A stretch of DNA of 13,654 bases. Origin: Treponema sp. (GTDB lineage Bacteria; Spirochaetota; Spirochaetia; Treponematales; Breznakiellaceae). Every line of letters starts with the position of its first letter. The stretch's first letter is position 1. The stretch is from NCBI GenBank assembly GCA_031278755.1, contig JAITJV010000170.1, forward strand, positions 1-13,654. Reading direction: 5' to 3'. The position numbers and the translations under genes were made by a program. The notes beneath the pieces are model-generated. The model saw only the letters and a program-made list of their open reading frames with translations. It made no database searches and had not been told where the DNA came from. Shown piece after piece: positions 7,215 through 13,654 of this stretch.

Positions 7215-7244
7215 ATTATACATCCAAACCGATAAAATTTGCCA
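7215..7244 (-). promoter_or_regulatory. Weak candidate promoter for the glycosidase-like gene
   Basis: Minus-strand TATAAT (7220-7215) is a perfect -10 with TG directly before it. No good -35 is present: ATGGCA at 19 bp or TGGCAA at 18 bp are the nearest. The leader would be about 210 nt. The surrounding 7080-7260 is clearly more AT-rich than the rest of the window, as expected of a control region. Apart from this and the two hairpins, I see nothing in the 342-bp gap 7000-7341. Confidence 0.35.
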
Positions 7245-7341
7245 TATTTTTTTTAAATTTCAGGAAAAAAGAGCGGAAAACGGCCTTTGGGGATGTGGAG
7301 AACACGCGCATAACCCTACAGAGCCTGCCGCCGGCGTTTTT

Positions 7342-9135
7342 TCAGTAAAATATCCTGATATGTTCCGTCGCGGCGCGGTGTTTCATCTTGAGGACGAGGA
7401 TCTGATCCTGCGCCGCGTAGACCCAACCCGATGAATCATAGCGTTCAAACTGGGGGTCGGTGCGGTAATCAATATTGTAAAGCTGTATTTTTTTAAAGGG
7501 GCGCACCCCGCGTATCATCATGTAGTGGGTTTCCCCGGCGGGAAAACCGACGGAAATATCAAGGACGTTGTTTTCCTGCGATGCGGAAACCGCCGAGGCG
7601 GCCGTCCAGGTCCAGATCCCGTTTATGCCCGCGCCTATGCCGGCCGCCCGGGGATAGTATTCGCCGGGACGGAGGATGCGGTAGATCCGGGCGGATCGTA
7701 TACGCCGCCCGGGGCTTTCGGAAATAATTCCTTCCTCCGAGATCTCAAGGGCGGCGGGGGCTGTGCCTTCGCCGCCGGTAAAGGAGAGGACCGAAAGCAC
7801 GAGGGAACGTCCTACGCCGGCCCACTCGCGGCTGCCTGAATCCTCGGCCCAGGCAAGGAGGCCGCTTCCCAGACGCAGGTTGTATTCAAGATCCGCGGTA
7901 TTGCCCCGGAACACAAAAACACGATCCCCGTCGCGGCGTATGCCCTCCGAGACCACAAAACAGGCCTGATCGACAAGGCGTTCAAAGGGGTTTTCTTCCC
8001 GGCTGCGGTGCTGCTTCATATCTATATAGCCTTCGAAAATTCCCGGCGCCAATTCCGGCGCCAGGGCGGGAGGATCTACGGCGCGCGCCAATTCGACGCC
8101 GTCGTTGAGGAAATTAAGGTAGCCCCGTACCGCAAGGTATTCAAAAACATGGCTTTCCCCCAGAAAATCCTGGGACTTTTCGTTTATAAGACGGGAAAGA
8201 TAGCTTATCTTTTCCCGCTCGGCGGCGATAAAAGAGGAAAGCGCATGATCCATGCGGCCAAGGTACACCGAAGATTCATAGGTGCGCTGGCCGCCCGCGA
8301 GGAAAGAAGACGGTACGGCGGAGACGGCGGCCTTGTAGTTGCCCCTGCGCACGGCTTCACCCTCATAGGCAATTACGGCGTCTTCATCCGCCCCGGCCGA
8401 AACGGTCCTGTTCCACAGCGAAAAATTCTGATCCCGCCAGCGCAGCAGCGCCTCGGCGTATGTTTCGGGGCTTTCCGCGCCGGAAACGGTAAAATCTTCG
8501 GGGCTGAACGCCCTCTTTTCCGGTATGGCGCGGTAGGAAACAGGCGTTTCCCCGTCTTTCAGTGAAACAAATCCTGTGGAACCGTTCGTCTGACGGCCGA
8601 ACGTATAATTGACGCCGCCCGAACTTATCACTATTTCGTCGCCGGAATTCCTTACCCTTGATGATTTTAAAGGTTTGTAGGGCAGTTCCAGACCCGCCGC
8701 TTCTCCGGCAAACGTTCCCGATATGCGCAGTTCCGGACTTCCGCCTGTATACCGGGTATTAAAAGAAAGCTCCGTCCCTCCGGGAAACCTGAACACGGCG
8801 CCGTCATCCGACAGGACCAGGGTTTCGGGGGAAACGGCTTTTCTTTTTCCCGAATTATCCACCAGGACAAGATCCTCATCGGCATCCCCGCTTACCCGGA
8901 ATTCGAGCCCGCCGAAATATACGCTGGCCCCGCCCGAAAGGTTATGCTCGCCCGGACCGCCGCGCCGGGTTCCGGAAACCGTTTCTTCATCGGCGTACCG
9001 GCCGGTAACCACCAGATTCCCTATGCGGACGGTAAAATTTCCCTGTCTGGTAAACTGTACCATCACAAGGACCAGCAGCACCGCGGGATAGAGAATGAGA
9101 AGGCCGGCAAACCGGGGGAAAACGGGCTTTTTCAT
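7342..9135 (-). CDS. Unrecognised membrane-anchored, probably periplasmic protein
   Basis: 597 aa; I do not recognise a family. One hydrophobic segment at residues 9-28 (FAGLLILYPAVLLVLVMVQF), after a short basic N-terminus, looks like an uncleaved signal anchor and leaves the rest in the periplasm. Residues about 30-200 are rich in Gly, Ser and Thr with alternating hydrophobic positions, suggesting beta structure (repeated FxxGxEL/LRIS-type strands). Residues about 220-390 look helical (YAEALLRWRDQNFSLW, AEREKISYLSRLINE), and the last 150 residues are mixed. No catalytic motif stands out. There is no clear Shine-Dalgarno sequence before the ATG, but the anchor begins at once, so the start is reasonable. 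It is divergent from the TPR lipoprotein gene across 67 bp. A shared envelope role is only a guess from that position. Confidence 0.75.
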   Translation of the reverse strand: MKKPVFPRFAGLLILYPAVLLVLVMVQFTRQGNFTVRIGNLVVTGRYADEETVSGTRRGGPGEHNLSGGASVYFGGLEFRVSGDADEDLVLVDNSGKRKAVSPETLVLSDDGAVFRFPGGTELSFNTRYTGGSPELRISGTFAGEAAGLELPYKPLKSSRVRNSGDEIVISSGGVNYTFGRQTNGSTGFVSLKDGETPVSYRAIPEKRAFSPEDFTVSGAESPETYAEALLRWRDQNFSLWNRTVSAGADEDAVIAYEGEAVRRGNYKAAVSAVPSSFLAGGQRTYESSVYLGRMDHALSSFIAAEREKISYLSRLINEKSQDFLGESHVFEYLAVRGYLNFLNDGVELARAVDPPALAPELAPGIFEGYIDMKQHRSREENPFERLVDQACFVVSEGIRRDGDRVFVFRGNTADLEYNLRLGSGLLAWAEDSGSREWAGVGRSLVLSVLSFTGGEGTAPAALEISEEGIISESPGRRIRSARIYRILRPGEYYPRAAGIGAGINGIWTWTAASAVSASQENNVLDISVGFPAGETHYMMIRGVRPFKKIQLYNIDYRTDPQFERYDSSGWVYAAQDQILVLKMKHRAATEHIRIFY

Positions 9136-9167
9136 TTATTCAAATAATGCCCTATTAAACGCCGGCC

Positions 9168-9197
9168 TTGCAAGCACTCCGAACCGTTCTGTATACT
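9168..9197 (+). promoter_or_regulatory. Promoter placing the TPR operon start at its ATG
   Basis: TTGCAA (9168-9173), an 18-bp spacer, TATACT (9192-9197). Transcription would begin around 9203-9206, exactly at the tandem ATG codons, which predicts a leaderless mRNA. The region also covers the start area of the divergent gene, whose own weak candidate (TTCGGA, 18 bp, TTTAAT at 9159-9154, minus) overlaps this promoter. Confidence 0.5.
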
Positions 9198-9202
9198 ATA
9201 AA

Positions 9203-10690
9203 ATGATGGTACATTTTTGGATAAGGAAAGCGCTCCCCTGGGCGCTGCTTGTTCTTCTGGGAGCCTGTACAAGCGGCGGAAAGGCGGCGGATCCCGGAAC
9301 GCCGGCGGCGCCCGAAAAGGAAATTTCCCCGGAGCCTGAAGCGCCCCCCGAAGCAACCGACACGGCTTCCATCCTTGTCCGCGTCGCCGGGCTTTTGGGG
9401 CGGGGAGACGGAGAGGGCGCCCTGGCGCTTTTCGAAAAGATAGATCCCGCCGAAACGGAGACCCGCGAGCTGCAGCTTCTCAAGGCTTCCGTGCTGATAG
9501 CCGCGGGAAAGCCGGCGGACGCCCGTAAAATCGCCGACGGCATACTTTCCGAAGAACCGGAAAATTCCGACGCTATTCTGGTGCTTGCCGCCGTTCACGG
9601 AATATCGGGGAACGACAGGGAACAGCGGAACATGCTTGAAAAGCTTATCAAGGCCGATCCCGAAAATATTGAGGCCCTGATCGAACTGGGGAACATCAGC
9701 CTCAGGGCGCGATCTTTACGGACCGCGGCGGGCTATTATGACCGTGTTCTTAAAATCAGCCCGGACAACGGGGACGCCCTTGTGGGACGGGCCCTTGTGT
9801 ACCGGCGCAGCCGCGATCCCAAAAACGCCGAACGCCTCCTTAACCGCGCGGTGAGGCTTTTCCCCCGGTGGTCCGTGCCGTGGAGCGAGCGGGCGAGGCT
9901 CTACCGTTCGGCGGACTATCCCGAAGACGCCCTCAGGGATATAGACGCCGCGAAAGAACTCGACGGGAACAATTACTGGATAGCCATTGACCGGGGGAAT
10001 ATTCTCCTCGATCTTAACCGGAAGTCCGAAGCCCTTGAGGAATTCAACCGGGCCGTCGGTCTTGATCCCCGGAATTTTCTTGCATACGTTTACGCCGCGG
10101 GGATCAAGGACGACCTTAAGGATTACGACGGGGCGGAAAAAGACTACGCGGCCGTCATAAGGCTTAACCCCGAATACTACTTTGCCTATGAAGGGCTTGG
10201 CGTCATCAAGATGCGCAAGCATCTTTGGGCCGAAGCGCGGGATAATTTTCTCGAAGCGTCCCGCAAGGCTCCCGCCGATCCGGCCTATGCGCTGCTTGCC
10301 GCGATGAACTGGATGCGGGCGGGAAAAATAAACGATCCCCGCCAGTTTCTTGGGGAGGCCCTGCGGCGCACGGAAAGGGAATCGCTTGAATGGTATATGC
10401 TCAGGCTTTACCGCGATCTTTCGGGGGACAACGATATTGCGATCCGCGTTGATCAGGAACAGGATCCCGACAAAAAGGCCCGCATGCTGTACTATCTGGC
10501 GAATTACTACGACATACGGGGAAACAGGACGCTTGCGGACAGGTACTTCCTTCGCGTCCGGGAACTGGAGCGCCGGGCCGTTCCCGAATGGCGTCTTAAT
10601 GAAATTATTGTTGAAGAAAGGAATTTGCAGATTCCGGCTGAAAACGAAAACCGTATCCCCGATTTTAACGAGATTCAGGTTCCGCGATGA
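9203..10690 (+). CDS. TPR-repeat lipoprotein
   Basis: 495 aa from the ATG at 9203 (the second ATG at 9206 is equally possible). Residues 1-22 form a lipoprotein signal: basic IRK, hydrophobic core, lipobox LGAC with lipidated C22. A Pro/Ala/Glu-rich linker follows (about 24-53). The remainder is helical TPR repeats; units are evident at about 89-153, 155-187, 189-221, 223-255, 257-289, 291-323 and 325-357, with recurring signatures such as A..DP.N..A and AGYYDRVLKISPDNGDA. TPR proteins are scaffolds, so this is probably a membrane-tethered assembly or chaperone partner facing the periplasm. The longer frame upstream was not used because it lacks an RBS and would bury the signal peptide. The stop overlaps the next gene (ATGA), first in a coupled operon. 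The partner is unknown. Confidence 0.85.
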   Translation: MMVHFWIRKALPWALLVLLGACTSGGKAADPGTPAAPEKEISPEPEAPPEATDTASILVRVAGLLGRGDGEGALALFEKIDPAETETRELQLLKASVLIAAGKPADARKIADGILSEEPENSDAILVLAAVHGISGNDREQRNMLEKLIKADPENIEALIELGNISLRARSLRTAAGYYDRVLKISPDNGDALVGRALVYRRSRDPKNAERLLNRAVRLFPRWSVPWSERARLYRSADYPEDALRDIDAAKELDGNNYWIAIDRGNILLDLNRKSEALEEFNRAVGLDPRNFLAYVYAAGIKDDLKDYDGAEKDYAAVIRLNPEYYFAYEGLGVIKMRKHLWAEARDNFLEASRKAPADPAYALLAAMNWMRAGKINDPRQFLGEALRRTERESLEWYMLRLYRDLSGDNDIAIRVDQEQDPDKKARMLYYLANYYDIRGNRTLADRYFLRVRELERRAVPEWRLNEIIVEERNLQIPAENENRIPDFNEIQVPR

Positions 10691-11679
10691 CCGGAGCTTT
10701 TTCCCGGCTGAAAACGCTGCTGGAGGACTGTTTTCGCGGCCGCGGGGCCGGGCCGGTGGTAATTCAGACTCATGATTTTCCCGATCATGACGCGGCGGCT
10801 TCGGCTTTCGGCCTGGCCCGCCTTCTTGAAAAACAGGGGATAGAAGCCCGCCTTTACTACAGGGGGATCATCAACAGCTTTTCGCTGCGGACCATGATAC
10901 GCAAACTTGAAATTCCCCTGTACCGGGCGCTGGATATGGCGGAAGATTCCCGCTCCGCGCCCTGTATCGTGGTTGACGGAAATACCACCAACACCAACGC
11001 CAGGCCGGTAACGGACTACCTTTTCGGCGTGGTGGATCATCACGCAAACGCGGGCGTTCCCGACTGTCCCTTTACCGACATAAGGACGGACTGCGGATCC
11101 TGCGCGGCAATTATCGCGGATTACTGGAAGGAAGCGGGGCTTGCCCCCGACCATAATACCGCCACCGCCCTTTTGATGGGCATAGAAATGGACACGGATT
11201 TTCTTTCAAGGCGGGTAACAAGATCGGACATCGACGCCCTGCACCGGCTCTTTTTTACGGGCGACTGGGAATTAAGCTCCCGGGTGGTCAAGACGTCGCT
11301 TTCAACAAAAAACCTTCCCGCCTTTGAAAAGGCGGTGGGCAACGCCAGGATTAAGGGCAAGCTTCTTTTTTCCCTGATCCCCCTGGAAACTTCCCAGGAA
11401 GTCATTTCCATTCTGGCCGATTTTTTTCTGCGCTGCCGGGAAACCTTTGTTACCGTTGTTATTGAAACCGAAGGGGCCGCGCGCCATATATCGGTCCGTT
11501 CACGGGACCCCGGTATTTCGGCGGCCTTTATCATACGGGAAGCCCTTAAAGACATAGGCGAAGGGGGCGGCCACGATTATATGGCGGGGGGAGTCATTAA
11601 CCCCGCCGTAAACATAAGCGAAGAAGAATTGTTCCTGCGTTTTGCGGGGGCAATGGAAAAATTCCAGGAGTATCAATGA
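10687..11679 (+). CDS. DHH-family phosphoesterase (NrnA-like nanoRNase/pAp phosphatase type)
   Basis: 330 aa, cytoplasmic. DHH/DHHA1 enzymes of this length hydrolyse short oligoribonucleotides, pAp or cyclic-dinucleotide products with Mn2+. All four metal motifs are present: HDFPDHD (29-35), VVDGN (95-99), VDHHAN (116-121) and EMDTDFLSRR (167-176). The C-terminal DHHA1 substrate-binding motif reads EGGGHDYMAGG (292-302). The ATG overlaps the TPR gene stop by 4 bp and only a weak AGG lies upstream, so translation is probably coupled. The stop in turn overlaps the TraB gene. The exact substrate among nanoRNA, pAp and pApA is not decidable from motifs. Confidence 0.9.
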   Translation: MTGAFSRLKTLLEDCFRGRGAGPVVIQTHDFPDHDAAASAFGLARLLEKQGIEARLYYRGIINSFSLRTMIRKLEIPLYRALDMAEDSRSAPCIVVDGNTTNTNARPVTDYLFGVVDHHANAGVPDCPFTDIRTDCGSCAAIIADYWKEAGLAPDHNTATALLMGIEMDTDFLSRRVTRSDIDALHRLFFTGDWELSSRVVKTSLSTKNLPAFEKAVGNARIKGKLLFSLIPLETSQEVISILADFFLRCRETFVTVVIETEGAARHISVRSRDPGISAAFIIREALKDIGEGGGHDYMAGGVINPAVNISEEELFLRFAGAMEKFQEYQ

Positions 11680-12878
11680 ACGACAATCTGCTGCGCATCC
11701 GCGCCGGTAACCGGAACATAACCCTTATAGGAACGGCCCACGTATCAAAGGAAAGCATAGCCGAAGTTGACCGCATCATCCGGGAAGAAAAACCCGGCGT
11801 GGTCTGCGTTGAGCTGGACGAAGGCCGTTATGCGTCAATATCCGAAAAAGACAACTGGGAAAAACTTAACGTTACCAAAGTGCTGCGCGAGGGCAAAGGG
11901 TTTCTCCTTATCGCGAATCTTGTGCTTTCAGGTTTTCAGCGCCGGCTGGGAAACGAGCTTGGGATAAAACCCGGAGAAGAAATGAAGACGGCGGCGGCAA
12001 CGGCAAAGGAACTGGGCATTCCCTTTACCTTCTGCGATCGTGAAGTGCAGACCACCCTCCGCCGGGCCTGGGCCCGCTGTGATTTCTGGAACAAGAGCAA
12101 GCTGCTGGCTTCCCTTTTCTCCGGGGCCTTTACCACGGAAAAATTGACCGGGGCCGAAATTGAAAACCTCAAGAAAAAGAGCGAACTGGACGGTATGATG
12201 TCCGAACTGGCGGAATACCTTCCTCCGGTAAAGGAAACGCTCATCGACGAACGCGACCGCTATCTTGCCGCGAAAATCTGGACCAGCGTCAAGGGCCTCG
12301 CGGCGGACGGGAACGAAGCCGGGGCCGCCGCGGTTGTGGGCGCGGGCCATTTGACCGGCGTCAAGGCTCATCTTGAAAAAATGGCCGGCGGCGAGGAAGA
12401 CGCCGATGTTTCACAGCTTGACGTCATTCCCCCTCCGGGCTTTCTTTCCAAAGCCGCCGGATGGATCATTCCCCTGCTCATTGTCGCCCTGATCGCGGCG
12501 GGTTTTCTGCATTCGGGCGCCGACGCAAGCGTTGCGATGCTTCTCCGCTGGGTTCTCTGGAACGGATCGCTTGCGGCCCTCGGAAGCCTTTTGGCCCTTG
12601 CCCATCCGCTTGCGATCCTTGTTTCCTTTGCGGGGGCGCCCATAGCCACGCTTAACCCCTTTATAGGGGTGGGCCTTTTTTCCGGTTTTGTCCAGGCGTG
12701 CATGCGCAAACCCAGAGTGGAAGACGCGGAAAACATCAATGAAAATATTTCAAGCCTTAAAGGCATATACCATAACCGCATATTGAGGGTGCTTCTTGTT
12801 TTCCTGCTTTCAAGCCTCGGCGGAATAGCGGGAAACGTTATTTCAATCCCGGGCCTCGCGGGCCAGCTTTTTAAATGA
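11676..12878 (+). CDS. TraB/PrgY-family protein with C-terminal membrane domain
   Basis: 400 aa. The N-terminal soluble TraB domain shows LIGTAHVS (17-24), VCVELDEGRY (43-52), DERDRYLA (191-198) and VVGAGHLTGV (220-229), the conserved His/Glu motifs of a predicted metal-dependent peptidase-like fold related to Tiki and GumN. The C-terminal part has about four hydrophobic segments: 262-279, 294-320, 322-342 and 369-398. In enterococci, PrgY/TraB proteins lower pheromone activity; in spirochaetes and archaea the role is unknown, and nothing here suggests a conjugative plasmid. AGGAG lies 5 nt before the ATG, which overlaps the DHH gene stop by 4 bp. The 3' end overlaps a small ORF in the same ATGA manner. 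Confidence 0.92.
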   Translation: MNDNLLRIRAGNRNITLIGTAHVSKESIAEVDRIIREEKPGVVCVELDEGRYASISEKDNWEKLNVTKVLREGKGFLLIANLVLSGFQRRLGNELGIKPGEEMKTAAATAKELGIPFTFCDREVQTTLRRAWARCDFWNKSKLLASLFSGAFTTEKLTGAEIENLKKKSELDGMMSELAEYLPPVKETLIDERDRYLAAKIWTSVKGLAADGNEAGAAAVVGAGHLTGVKAHLEKMAGGEEDADVSQLDVIPPPGFLSKAAGWIIPLLIVALIAAGFLHSGADASVAMLLRWVLWNGSLAALGSLLALAHPLAILVSFAGAPIATLNPFIGVGLFSGFVQACMRKPRVEDAENINENISSLKGIYHNRILRVLLVFLLSSLGGIAGNVISIPGLAGQLFK

Positions 12879-13033
12879 GCCTTCCCTACCACGCCCATCA
12901 GTTCGGTTCCGGGCTGTATGGTGGATATTTTCCCTTCTATGACCGCCTGGGGCCGGAGGAGATCCGCCGCCGGAAGGAATCAGCTAATTCCCGACCTGAC
13001 AAATCCAAATCCATAGTGTATAGTTATAGTTAG
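12875..13033 (+). CDS. Small ORF at the operon end, possibly the stub of a truncated gene
   Basis: 52 codons beginning at an ATG that overlaps the TraB stop (ATGA), the same junction as the two upstream genes. The peptide starts MSLPYHAHQFGSGLYGGYFP and continues FYDRLGPEEIRRRKE. The first ~33 codons have mostly C or G at third positions, like real genes here. From about residue 34 the codons come from the repeated promoter element (12974-13025), so the C-terminal NSRPDKSKSIVYSYS is probably accidental. No Shine-Dalgarno sequence is evident; expression would need coupling to TraB. It may be a genuine microprotein, the 5' stub of a gene cut by the element, or chance. I do not recognise the sequence. 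Confidence 0.4.
   Translation: MSLPYHAHQFGSGLYGGYFPFYDRLGPEEIRRRKESANSRPDKSKSIVYSYS
12974..13025 (+). repeat. Dispersed promoter-bearing element, copy 2
   Basis: Matches 3923-3972 at 42 of 50 aligned positions, with an extra CT (12984-12985) in the palindrome centre. The outer left arm seen in copy 1 (TTTGTCAGG) is missing; the match begins abruptly at 12974 after the small-ORF coding sequence. A shorter GGAAT/ATTCC dyad remains (12976-12991). It ends at the -10 box, and the sequence after it differs from copy 1. Confidence 0.7.
12996..13024 (+). promoter_or_regulatory. Promoter for gpmI
   Basis: CTGACA (12996-13001), 17-bp spacer, TATAGT (13019-13024), with TG directly before the -10. Start near 13031, leader about 50 nt. 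Its -35 and most of the spacer are identical to the promoter at 3943-3971. It gives gpmI independent transcription from the TPR-DHH-TraB operon. Confidence 0.7.
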
Positions 13034-13049
13034 AAAAAGTCTTAACGGC

Positions 13050-13066
13050 GTTTTTTATAAAAAAAC
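13050..13066. repeat. T6-ATA-A6 palindrome in the gpmI leader
   Basis: GTTTTTT-ATA-AAAAAAC is a perfect dyad ending 3 nt before the gpmI ribosome-binding site. The same TTTTTTATAAAAAA core is the heart of the large palindrome at 3862-3888. An upstream A5 (13034-13038) could compete for the T6 arm in RNA. The function is unclear and the stem is weak. Confidence 0.35.
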
Positions 13067-13079
13067 TACAGGAGTTCCC

Positions 13080-13654
13080 ATGATTGAAGCGCTTAAAAAA
13101 AACCCCCTCTGGAAAGGCCGCCGGGGGCCGTTGGTTCTTGTTATAATGGACGGAGTAGGATACGGCAAATACAAAGAAGGAGACGCGGTGAACGACTCGA
13201 AGATGTACGCTCTTGCCGCGATACGGAACAAAAGCCCCAACACAAAGCTCAAGGCGCACGGAACGGCGGTGGGCCTGCCCTCGGACGAGGATATGGGCAA
13301 CAGCGAAGTGGGGCACAACGCCATGGGCTGCGGCCGCGTCTTCAGGCAGGGGGCGGCGCTGGTCGGCAAATCCATTGAAACCGGGGCCATGTTCGAAGGC
13401 AAAGCCTGGAAAGAAATAACCGCCAACGTAAAAGAAGGGGCGGGCGGAACACAGCGGGTTCCAACGCTCCACTTCATCGGGCTTTTTTCCGACGGAAACG
13501 TCCACAGCCACCTTGACCACCTCAAGGCGATGATAAAACAGGCAAAGAAAGAAGGGGTAAAGCGCGTCCGCGTTCACGTCCTTTTTGACGGCCGCGACGT
13601 CGGGGAAACAAGCGCGCTTGACTATGTGGATCCTTTCGAGGCTTTTCTGAAAGA
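13080..13654 (+). CDS. gpmI: 2,3-bisphosphoglycerate-independent phosphoglycerate mutase, 5' part
   Basis: The first 191 codons; the window ends inside the gene. It interconverts 3- and 2-phosphoglycerate in glycolysis through a phospho-serine and two Mn2+ ions. Visible: VIMDGVGYGKYKEGDAV (21-37) with metal ligand D24, VGLPSDEDMGNSEVGHN (64-80) with catalytic S75, GRVFRQGA (85-92), then the inserted phosphotransferase domain with FSDGNVHSHLDHL (136-148, substrate-binding H142) and LFDGRDV (168-174, R172-D173). AGGAG (13070-13074) lies 5 nt before the ATG. The N-terminus is about a dozen residues longer than in many bacterial enzymes before the first strand. It is transcribed from its own promoter in the repeated element. 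Confidence 0.96.
   Translation, partial: MIEALKKNPLWKGRRGPLVLVIMDGVGYGKYKEGDAVNDSKMYALAAIRNKSPNTKLKAHGTAVGLPSDEDMGNSEVGHNAMGCGRVFRQGAALVGKSIETGAMFEGKAWKEITANVKEGAGGTQRVPTLHFIGLFSDGNVHSHLDHLKAMIKQAKKEGVKRVRVHVLFDGRDVGETSALDYVDPFEAFLK

Noticed and set aside
7329..7342. GC-rich stretch followed by TTTTTT near the 3' end of the 597-aa gene
   Set aside because: The T-run is on the plus strand, where no gene ends, and the stem is only three pairs.
6977..7348. 123-codon plus-strand open frame covering the 7000-7341 gap
   Set aside because: It begins at a TTG inside the opposite gene, has no RBS, and crosses AT-rich control DNA with hairpins.
11676..12878. TraB name as evidence for a conjugative or pheromone system
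   Set aside because: The family is widespread on chromosomes and no other transfer or plasmid gene is present.
12984..13577. 197-codon minus-strand open frame opposite gpmI
   Set aside because: gpmI on the plus strand has RBS, promoter and catalytic motifs; the reverse frame is a shadow.

Overview
The window is gene-dense DNA, GC-rich by eye, from a diderm bacterium. It carries a lipobox TPR lipoprotein and an exported beta-barrel that ends in Phe. The gene set (membrane-anchored TraB-family protein, DHH phosphoesterase, cofactor-independent phosphoglycerate mutase, MGH1/GH63-like glycosidase, TPR lipoprotein) suggests a spirochaete of the Treponema group. That placement is an inference from gene content and is only moderately sure.

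Layout. (1) 1-3759, minus strand: a polyphosphate operon read as ppx (exopolyphosphatase with an HD domain), ppk1 (polyphosphate kinase), then the first 23 codons of an RlmI-like PUA-domain rRNA methyltransferase cut by the window edge. (2) 3760-4233: a 474-bp divergent intergenic region packed with inverted repeats, with a promoter facing each way and a long, foldable 5' leader. (3) 4234-5565, plus: a predicted outer-membrane beta-barrel protein, convergent with (4) 5581-6999, minus: a six-hairpin glycosidase-like protein starting at GTG, in which the expected catalytic acid appears to be Met. (5) 7000-7341: a 342-bp AT-rich gap with two hairpins and a possible promoter for the glycosidase gene. 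(6) 7342-9135, minus: an unrecognised protein with an N-terminal membrane anchor. (7) 9203-13033, plus: TPR lipoprotein, DHH phosphoesterase, TraB-family protein and a 52-codon small ORF, each joined to the next by a 4-bp ATGA overlap. (8) 13080-13654, plus: the 5' part of gpmI.

How the genes work together: ppk1 and ppx make and degrade polyphosphate and are co-transcribed. The TPR/DHH/TraB set is translationally coupled, with housekeeping or envelope-associated roles. gpmI is glycolytic and has its own promoter.

I see no phage, transposase, CRISPR, toxin-antitoxin or defence system, and no tRNA or rRNA. The most interesting signals are non-coding. A ~50-bp promoter-bearing element occurs twice, 9 kb apart, before unrelated genes (42 of 50 aligned positions identical). 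It lies beside a run of palindromes at the first site, and at the second site it supplies the 3' part of the small ORF.
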